This document shows positions 58,290-64,000 of a stretch of 64,000 bases of DNA, in pieces. The DNA lies in contig JANQQK010000086.1 of assembly GCA_028289375.1 (NCBI GenBank), forward strand, positions 92,889 through 156,888, written 5' to 3'. This DNA comes from Phycisphaerae bacterium (GTDB lineage Bacteria; Planctomycetota; Phycisphaerae; UBA1845). Position 1 is the stretch's first letter. Each line of letters starts with the position of its first letter. The notes beneath the pieces were generated by a model that was not told the DNA's origin, did not search any database, and was given only the letters and a program-made list of their open reading frames with translations. Position numbers and translations under genes: made by a program.

Positions 58290-58505
58290 CTAACTCTCTG
58301 ATGCCACGCTTGTTACACGCTGAAACTCGGCTTCGTCGACGGTTTCAGCCTCATCAATCAACATGACCGGGATGCCGTCGCGAATGGGGTACCGCAGGCG
58401 GGTTTCCGGGTCGGTAGAGTACAGCCAATCCCCCTGTTGAATCAAGGGGGCTTTAGACTTGGGACACACCAGAATCGCCAGCAGTTCCTTGTCGATCTGC
58501 GTCAT
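58290..58505 (-). CDS. Trm112 family protein
   Basis: The 71-residue protein has the short Trm112 pattern: IDKELLAILVCPKSKAPLI, then LRYPIRDGIPVMLIDEAE. Only one Cys remains of the zinc-knuckle pairs, which is common in bacterial members (YcaR-like). Trm112 proteins activate partner methyltransferases; no partner is identified here. A GGGAG site lies before the ATG at 58505. It is first in the trm112-rpsR unit. Confidence 0.9.
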   Translation of the reverse strand: MTQIDKELLAILVCPKSKAPLIQQGDWLYSTDPETRLRYPIRDGIPVMLIDEAETVDEAEFQRVTSVASES

Positions 58506-58534
58506 CGCACATCTCCCGGGTCGTAATGGTCGTC

Positions 58535-58563
58535 ATGATACCGACCGATTCGCAGGGACGCAA
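58535..58563 (-). promoter_or_regulatory. Candidate promoter of trm112-rpsR
   Basis: TTGCGT (58563-58558) and TATCAT (58540-58535) on the minus strand are 17 bases apart, placing the start near 58528 and a leader of about 23 bases. Confidence 0.5.
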
Positions 58564-58611
58564 CCCGACCACGGAGCACACAACTTGCTTGTTGACAGAT
58601 AATTAGGCCTG

Positions 58612-60093
58612 CTACGCCGGGGTTTCGATCGTGTCGCGGAGCTGGCGTTTGAGGATCTTGCCGGTGGGACCGTGGGGGAGTTCGTCGACAATGCGGATCT
58701 GGCGGGGAACCTTGAATCCGGCGAGCCTTTCCTTGACGAAACCGCGTAGTTCGATGTCGGACGCCTCGGCGTCTTCATGGAGAGAGACGAACGCGAGCGG
58801 GACTTCGCCACGGCTTCCATCGGGCACGCCGATGACGGCGGATTCGGCGACGGCGGGGTGCTGGTCGATGGCGTTTTCGATTTCGCGCGGGAAAACATTC
58901 TCACCACCGACGATGATCATTTCCTTCTTACGACCGGTGATGTGCAGAAAGCCATCTTCGTCGACCATGCCGATGTCACCTGTTCGCAACCATCCGTCAG
59001 CAGTGAGGACGGCGGCGGTTTCTTCGGGCAGGTTGTGATAGCCGCGCATGACGTTTGGGCCTGTCACGAGGATTTCGCCATCGATGCCGGCGGGAAGTAT
59101 CTGGTCGTGGTCGTCGACGATCTTCACCTGCACGCCGGGGATGACCCTACCGACGGAGCCGGTTCGTTGCGTCGACTCGGAGTTGAGTGCCACGACCGGT
59201 GCTGACTCTGTCATGCCATACCCCTCCAGGAGCGGCACTTGGAAGCGATCCCGAAAGCCCTCGCCGATCTGCGGTGGCAGCGGCTCACCACCACTGATGA
59301 GCAAACGCGTATGGGCGAAGTCGTCGGGTTTGGCCGATTTCGAGCGAAGCAGAGCGCCATACATGCTGGGGATGGCCATGAAGACGGTCGGGCTGTCGTT
59401 TCGCAGGGCGTGAAGGACGGCGGTCGGACTGAATCGCGGGATCATGTAGGCGGGGATGCGACAGACCACCGGCACGAGGACGTTGCCGGTCAATCCGAAA
59501 ACGTGAAACGGTGGCAGAACGCCAAGGATGCCGTCACCGTCGGCCAGCTCGGCGGCTTCGATGATGGCGTCGCAGTTGCTCTTGAGGTTGTGTTGCGTCA
59601 ATTCGACGCCTTTGCACTTGCCCGACGTTCCCGACGTATAGAGCAGGACGGCCAGGTCATCCGGGTCGGGGTCGGGCGGATCGGGCAGGCTGCGAAAGGC
59701 GGACATGGCCAACCGGCGTTTGAGCGGGAGATCTTCGAGGTAGAGTGTGCGTGCGGGCAGTTCCCCGGCGAGCTCGGCAAAGTGTTTGATCGCGATGATC
59801 AGATCGAGACCTGCGTCGCGGACGATGTCGCCCAATTCTTCGGGACTGAGAAGGAAGTTGAGCGGTACGACCACGCGATCGGCCCAGAGCGTTCCGAAGA
59901 ACGTGGCGCCGAACGCCGCGCTGCCGGGCAACAGCAAGCCGACGTGCTTGTGATGCGTCTCGCGGGCGACGATGTCGCGGATGACACGTGCGAGTTGGGC
60001 GTAGCGTTTGTACGTCAGCTCGCGCGTCGGGTCTTTGACGCCGATCATGGTCGGGTGGTTGCGGGCGGCTTCGATCAATTCGCGTACGAGCAC
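58612..60093 (-). CDS. AMP-forming acyl-CoA or acyl-ACP ligase
   Basis: The 493-residue protein is a complete ANL-superfamily ligase: LLYTSGTSGKCKGVELT (P-loop), EGYGMTESAPVVALNSE, GWLRTGDIGMVDEDGFLHI, then TGRKKEMIIVGGENVFPREI and GPTGKILKRQLRD with the catalytic Lys. It activates a carboxylic acid with ATP and joins it to CoA or a carrier protein. The class looks like long-chain fatty-acyl ligases; specificity is unknown. The GTG at 60093 has GAGG about ten bases upstream. It lies upstream of trm112 in the same direction with a 106-base gap. Confidence 0.92.
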   Translation of the reverse strand: MLVRELIEAARNHPTMIGVKDPTRELTYKRYAQLARVIRDIVARETHHKHVGLLLPGSAAFGATFFGTLWADRVVVPLNFLLSPEELGDIVRDAGLDLIIAIKHFAELAGELPARTLYLEDLPLKRRLAMSAFRSLPDPPDPDPDDLAVLLYTSGTSGKCKGVELTQHNLKSNCDAIIEAAELADGDGILGVLPPFHVFGLTGNVLVPVVCRIPAYMIPRFSPTAVLHALRNDSPTVFMAIPSMYGALLRSKSAKPDDFAHTRLLISGGEPLPPQIGEGFRDRFQVPLLEGYGMTESAPVVALNSESTQRTGSVGRVIPGVQVKIVDDHDQILPAGIDGEILVTGPNVMRGYHNLPEETAAVLTADGWLRTGDIGMVDEDGFLHITGRKKEMIIVGGENVFPREIENAIDQHPAVAESAVIGVPDGSRGEVPLAFVSLHEDAEASDIELRGFVKERLAGFKVPRQIRIVDELPHGPTGKILKRQLRDTIETPA

Positions 60094-60156
60094 GTTGGTG
60101 GTATTCCTCGCTGGAGCAGTCTGTCCGTAAGTGAGGATAAAGCATGGAGCTTTGGT

Positions 60157-60185
60157 TTGTCTATCGCTGATCGATGTCGCATAAT
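60157..60185 (+). promoter_or_regulatory. Candidate promoter of the envelope cluster
   Basis: TTGTCT (60157-60162) and CATAAT (60180-60185) are 17 bases apart, giving a start near 60192, 25 bases before the ATG at 60217. Confidence 0.5.
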
Positions 60186-60216
60186 GCCCCGACGCGTGGT
60201 AAACAGGAGTGCGGTC

Positions 60217-60990
60217 ATGATGTCATGGATGCGTGCCGGTTGGCTGATGGCGGCGACGTGGTTCCTGACCTGTTCGGGATGTGCTCAGCTGCCGGCAGAC
60301 GGTATTGCACAGATTCGTCAGGCGGATCAGGCCTACAAAGCGGCGAATTACACCGAAAGTGCCAGGCACGCGACGGCGGTCATCGGAGCGTATCCCGATC
60401 ATCCTGCGACGGCGGAGGCGTACTACATTCGCGGGTTGACGCACCTGAAACGGGGCGATCGGGTTGCGGCGAGGCGTGATCTGGATGCGGCTGCGAAGCG
60501 CGGCGACCGGCGCGACCTGAACGTCAAGGTTCAGGCACAGCTCGGTCATCTTTACTTCGATGAGGATCGCTATCAGCGAGCGTTGGGGCATTATCGCCTT
60601 TCGGCGCGCGCGGGTTGGGACGAAATCGTGTGCTATCGGTTGGCGATTGCGTCTCAGCGGAGCGGGCGATTCGCCGAGGGGCGACGCGCGCTGAAACGGT
60701 TGGTGAACTCGTCTCCGAGCGGTCGGTACGCCGACTCGGCGCTGCAGAAGCTGCGCTGGAAACACGATTACTTCAGCGTGCAGTGCGGGGTGTTTTCGAA
60801 TTCTGAACGGGCATATTCGGCAGCGGCGGCGTTACAGGCCAACGGGGCAACGATCGCCGTGGTGCGTGACGTGAGTGCGGACGAGGCGCGTTACGTGGTC
60901 TTGGCGGGCAAGTATCGCGACTATCCATCCGCGGTGTCGGCATTGAAGCGATTCAAGAGCGAAGTGCCCGATGCATTCCTGGTGCCGTGA
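60217..60990 (+). CDS. TPR-SPOR lipoprotein
   Basis: The 257-residue protein has a lipoprotein signal (MAATWFLTCSGC). TPR helices cover about 25-170 (IRQADQAYKAANYTESARHA, YYIRGLTHLKRGDRVAARRD, LGHLYFDEDRYQRALGHYR), and a SPOR domain ends the protein (YFSVQCGVFSNSERAYSAAA, RYVVLAGKYRDYPSAVSAL). SPOR domains bind denuded peptidoglycan at division sites. AGGAG lies eight bases before the ATG at 60217. The stop overlaps the flippase start (GTGA), so both act in envelope biogenesis. Confidence 0.87.
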   Translation: MMSWMRAGWLMAATWFLTCSGCAQLPADGIAQIRQADQAYKAANYTESARHATAVIGAYPDHPATAEAYYIRGLTHLKRGDRVAARRDLDAAAKRGDRRDLNVKVQAQLGHLYFDEDRYQRALGHYRLSARAGWDEIVCYRLAIASQRSGRFAEGRRALKRLVNSSPSGRYADSALQKLRWKHDYFSVQCGVFSNSERAYSAAAALQANGATIAVVRDVSADEARYVVLAGKYRDYPSAVSALKRFKSEVPDAFLVP

Positions 60991-62480
60991 CAATCGGCCA
61001 TCCATCCAACACCACTGACGAAACCGCGACACCTGAGCGCGGCGGGTTTTACGGTGCCCAGCCATTGATGGCGTCTGCGGGACTGCAGGCGGCGGGGATG
61101 TCTGCCGGCAGGGTCGTTGGATTTGTTCGCGGGCTTGCGCTGACGTGGCTGATGACGCCTGCGTCATTCGGGGCACTCAACGTCGCAATGACGATCGCCA
61201 ACGTGCTGATGCCGATCGTCGGACTGGGGTTGTCGCATGGCATGATGCGGTATGCGGCTGAGCACGAATCTCGGGGCACGCTGCGGGGTTTCGTGCGATC
61301 GACCATGCGCGTCGCACTCGGGGTGGCGGCGATCACGTCGCTGGTGCTGATCGTCGCGGCTGGTCCGATCGCATCCATGCTGCCCGGCGACACCGGTCAG
61401 ACACCAAACCTGATACGCGTGGTGGCGGGGTGTGCGTTTGCACTTGTTGCGTTTCACATCGTGGCTGATCTGCTGAAGGGGCTTCGCATGTTCCGCGCGG
61501 TAGCGGCGATGGATGTCGCGTCGGTGGTGATGTACTCGGCGATGGCGGTCGGTGCTGCGTGGGTGTGGACAGACAATGCGGCTGTCGTCCTGAGTGGCTA
61601 CGGATTGTCGAGCCTGCTGTTGGCGATTTTTTTCGCACGCGGGCTTCGCAGTGCATTGCGTGGATCCCACGCGGTTGGCGAGAACGTGCCGGTCGATGGG
61701 CGCATATGGCGGTTCAGCCTGTGGATGATGGGCACCGCCGTCGTCTGGCACGCATTGCAGCAGAGCGGTCTGTGGTACCTCACGTGGACGGCGGGGAGCG
61801 ACGCGGCTGGAACATTCTACGCAGCACGACTGTTTGCGCAACTCGTGCTGTGGGGTGGGTTGGCGTTGACGGCGGCGCTGTACGCCCATGCGACGCGCGC
61901 GGTGGAGCAGTATGGCGTGTCGGACGCTTCCGTGCGGATCGATGCCGGAACGAAGGCCGGAACGCTGCTCGTGCTTATCGGCGGATGCGTGCTCACGGTT
62001 ACCGGTCCCTGGTTGTTGCGGGTGTTCAGGTCCGAGTATGCGATTGATCGGTCGACGTTCGACGTTCTCGTCGCAGCCTTTTGCGCGTTGGCAGCGTACG
62101 GGTTTCTGCAGATTCGGTTCTCGATTCATGAACAGTCGCACCGATCGTTCTGGACGTGTATGGGTGGGCTCGGCATCGCGGCGATCACGGCGGGCGTCAC
62201 GAATCGGTCTTCAACGCTCCAAGCCATCGATCAGGCTGCATGGATCACACTCGCGGGTGCGATGGGTGCGGTCGTTATCGGGATCAGTGTGCTGATGGCG
62301 CGGGGCAAGCGTCTTTCGCTGGTTGGGGCATTGATGATGTTATCGATCCCGACGGTCGCCATCGATCGCGAATGGGCCGTCGGCGTTGCGATTCTGCTCC
62401 TTTTTCTGCTGATATTCTCACGCCGCTGCCTGGAAGATCGCGAGCGCGAAGTCCTTCGCGAATGGCTGATTTTCCGATAA
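60987..62480 (+). CDS. MOP-superfamily flippase (polysaccharide/lipid-linked oligosaccharide)
   Basis: The 497-residue protein has about 12-14 hydrophobic helices. It starts with a soluble end to about residue 20, then GRVVGFVRGLALTWLMTP, typical of Wzx/MurJ-type flippases, and LSHGMMRYAAEHESRGTL. These proteins move lipid-linked sugars across the inner membrane. It begins with GTG at 60987, overlapping the stop of the SPOR lipoprotein. No Wzy or Wzz is present. The C-terminus is charged (RRCLEDREREVLREWLIF). Confidence 0.85.
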   Translation: MTIGHPSNTTDETATPERGGFYGAQPLMASAGLQAAGMSAGRVVGFVRGLALTWLMTPASFGALNVAMTIANVLMPIVGLGLSHGMMRYAAEHESRGTLRGFVRSTMRVALGVAAITSLVLIVAAGPIASMLPGDTGQTPNLIRVVAGCAFALVAFHIVADLLKGLRMFRAVAAMDVASVVMYSAMAVGAAWVWTDNAAVVLSGYGLSSLLLAIFFARGLRSALRGSHAVGENVPVDGRIWRFSLWMMGTAVVWHALQQSGLWYLTWTAGSDAAGTFYAARLFAQLVLWGGLALTAALYAHATRAVEQYGVSDASVRIDAGTKAGTLLVLIGGCVLTVTGPWLLRVFRSEYAIDRSTFDVLVAAFCALAAYGFLQIRFSIHEQSHRSFWTCMGGLGIAAITAGVTNRSSTLQAIDQAAWITLAGAMGAVVIGISVLMARGKRLSLVGALMMLSIPTVAIDREWAVGVAILLLFLLIFSRRCLEDREREVLREWLIFR

Positions 62481-62592
62481 TCCGTCAATCTTCCCTCAAG
62501 TAACTCGCCCCACTTGCCCAACCGATACTCACCACAGGATGTGCTTTGGCACGATCCCAGCGTCCAATGGACTTCAGGTGAGGAGAACCGAC

Positions 62593-63801
62593 ATGTCGGT
62601 GCAGGAGAAGGGTGTGGGTGTCGCAGAGGTGCGGCCCACGCCGGAGTTGACACAAGCCCTCGAACACTACTTCCGCAGCCGGGATCTGATGCGCCGCGGC
62701 ATCTGCCTGCTGAATGCCGGTTGCTACGACGATGCCCTGCTGGTCTTTGCCGAGGCGCAACGCGTTCAGCCGGATGCGATCAACCTGCCCGAGTACATTG
62801 CGCAATGCTACATGGGCAAGGGCGCGACAGACAAAGCGGCGGAGCAGATGGCGGCGGCTGTTGAGCGCGATGGCGCGGATGTGACCGCACGCATTCGTCA
62901 GGCGATGCTGATGATGCGCGACGGCAAGACACGCAAGGCCGTCACGGTATTGCGGCAAGCCGTCGCCGATCATCCCGACTGTGCGGAGTTGCACTATCAG
63001 CTTGGGAACCTGCTTGCGGCGCTTGAGGAAATGGAAGAGGTCGAAGACCGATTCACGCAGGCGGTTGCGATTGACAACAACCATGCGGATGCATTGGTTG
63101 GGTTGGCGCTGTGCTGTGGCGCTCGAGAAGATTCTGCATCGGCGGTTCGCTATCTCGCCCGCGCCCAACGCCTGAAACCAACCTGCCCGAGAATCGCCCG
63201 ATTGCTGACGCTCGCAGCCAAGGGTGCCCGCAGTCGAAACGTCGCGATCGACATATCAACCAAGATGCCGGCGGCGTCAAACACGGACGACGTTGGCAGC
63301 GCGATTGGCAAGCTGGCGTCGATCATCGAACAGGATCCGGAGTTTGTGGACGCGATGTTCGGGCTGCCCGCTGAGCAGGGCGACGATGAACTGTACGCCG
63401 TTCTGACACTGGCTGTCGAGCAGGCGTTGCTTCGCAGACCGGAAGCCGCCGAGTTGCACTTCCAACTTGGCCGCGCGCTGCATCGGCTGGACAAATGTCC
63501 CGACGCGGTCGCGGCGATGGAGAAGGCGGTCGACCTCAAGCCGGACTACGTCAAGGCGTTGATCCAGTTGGCCCAGTTGTACCAGCAGACCGATCGCTAC
63601 GCCGACGCCGCTGAACGACTCGAGCAGACGCTCGAACTGGGGGCGCACTACGCGGACGTCTACTACGCCCTCGGCAACGTCTACCGCAAAACGGGTGAAG
63701 TGCGGAAGGCGAAAAACGCCTACGAAAACGCGATTCGCGTCAATGCCAACTACAAGGATGCGAATAAGGCACTGAAAGAACTCTCGGCCGGCATGGTCTA
63801 G
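62593..63801 (+). CDS. TPR-repeat protein
   Basis: The 402-residue protein is a TPR array without a signal peptide. Visible repeats include MRRGICLLNAGCYDDALLVF, GKGATDKAAEQMAAAVERD, ELHYQLGNLLAALEEMEEV, ALVGLALCCGAREDSASAVR, ELHFQLGRALHRLDKCPDAV, LIQLAQLYQQTDRYADAAER and VYYALGNVYRKTGEVRKAKN. A less regular stretch at about 210-290 separates two TPR blocks. AGGAG lies nine bases before the ATG at 62593. It follows the flippase by 112 bases and may assemble envelope enzymes. Confidence 0.87.
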   Translation: MSVQEKGVGVAEVRPTPELTQALEHYFRSRDLMRRGICLLNAGCYDDALLVFAEAQRVQPDAINLPEYIAQCYMGKGATDKAAEQMAAAVERDGADVTARIRQAMLMMRDGKTRKAVTVLRQAVADHPDCAELHYQLGNLLAALEEMEEVEDRFTQAVAIDNNHADALVGLALCCGAREDSASAVRYLARAQRLKPTCPRIARLLTLAAKGARSRNVAIDISTKMPAASNTDDVGSAIGKLASIIEQDPEFVDAMFGLPAEQGDDELYAVLTLAVEQALLRRPEAAELHFQLGRALHRLDKCPDAVAAMEKAVDLKPDYVKALIQLAQLYQQTDRYADAAERLEQTLELGAHYADVYYALGNVYRKTGEVRKAKNAYENAIRVNANYKDANKALKELSAGMV

Positions 63802-63820
63802 CTTCTGGGGGACGCTGCAT

Positions 63821-64000
63821 ATGTCGTTCTTGCTTGAAATCCTGGGCCGCGGGTTGCTGACCGAACTGGCTGCCGCGTTTCGCAATCTGCTGGCCGACGA
63901 CGACCTCGTCGGGACGAACGAGCTCCGCGAGGCTGTGCAGCAACGCGACGCCACCGAGGAAGACTACGTGAAGCTCGGGATTCGCTACCTGCGCGATCGT
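63821..64000 (+). CDS. Unrecognised protein, N-terminal part (cut by window edge)
   Basis: The reading frame from the ATG at 63821 stays open for 60 codons to the window edge. It starts MSFLLEILGRGLLTELAAAF, has an acidic stretch (LLADDDLVG) and a hydrophilic part ending KLGIRYLRDR. G-rich sequence (GGGGGA) precedes the ATG. It follows the TPR gene by 19 bases, so it belongs to the same unit. No family is recognised from this fragment. Confidence 0.6.
   Translation, partial: MSFLLEILGRGLLTELAAAFRNLLADDDLVGTNELREAVQQRDATEEDYVKLGIRYLRDR

Overview
The window reads as one continuous piece of bacterial chromosome, most likely from the Planctomycetota and probably a Phycisphaerae-like lineage. This is inferred from gene content, since no 16S gene is present. 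Supporting signs are secreted proteins ending in Asp-rich dockerin-like repeats (VCBS protein at 22904-24361, secreted protein at 34830-35885, pentahaem cytochrome at 35895-37730), an IPTL-CTERM-like sorting tail (37903-38790), a parallel beta-helix type secreted protein (1-352), an Hsp70 coupled to a J-like/FHA protein, an excisionase-type HTH fused to a receiver, an rpsP-trmD-rplS cluster without rimM, and many GTG/TTG starts. I see no transposase, integrase, phage gene, tRNA, rRNA or CRISPR array.

Layout. 1-7944 (minus strand): a likely long transcription unit running Hsp70, J-like/FHA protein, YdeP-type molybdopterin oxidoreductase, then three tandem copies of an unrecognised membrane protein family, then a separately promoted secreted protein. 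8019-12253 (minus): aat, a Maf/DUF115 glycosylation protein and a SPASM protein whose radical-SAM cysteines are lost. 12290-20443: sulfotransferase-like protein, nrnA, sat, infC, thrS, a hydrolase, a Bax-inhibitor-like membrane protein and a small membrane protein. 20447-29135: small accessory genes (lipocalin, SnoaL-like lipoprotein, DUF3052, GNAT, VCBS/dockerin protein, zinc ribbon, thioesterase, methyltransferase, GT4) and a tandem pair of lipoproteins with DUF2752. 29183-34367: sdhCAB and a secreted transglutaminase-like protein. 34404-39100: three secreted or anchored proteins, including a pentahaem cytochrome fused to a dockerin-like tail, followed by a strong candidate for an independent structured small RNA.

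39162-64000: tdk, a TPR protein, trmB, yggS, a PafA-like phosphatase, the rpsP-trmD-rplS-yraN-tatD operon, a GT-C membrane protein with an AMMECR1-like/toroid protein, a DacZ-like diadenylate cyclase, a three-gene signalling operon (HTH-receiver, HDOD-GAF histidine kinase, pseudo-receiver), mnmG, an SRPBCC protein, trm112-rpsR, an acyl-CoA/ACP ligase, and an envelope cluster (TPR-SPOR lipoprotein, flippase, TPR protein, cut-off gene).

How it fits together. The core genes cover translation, tRNA modification, sulfate activation and respiration. The accessory genes point to a bacterium that invests in its envelope: glycan transfer and export, lipoproteins, and extracellular proteins with sorting tails. 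The best candidates for undescribed biology are the orphan small RNA (38990-39100), the cysteine-less radical-SAM/SPASM protein beside DUF115, the triplicated membrane family behind a chaperone/FHA/molybdoenzyme operon, and the kinase operon with an unphosphorylatable receiver. All promoter calls come from reading hexamers by eye and have not been tested.
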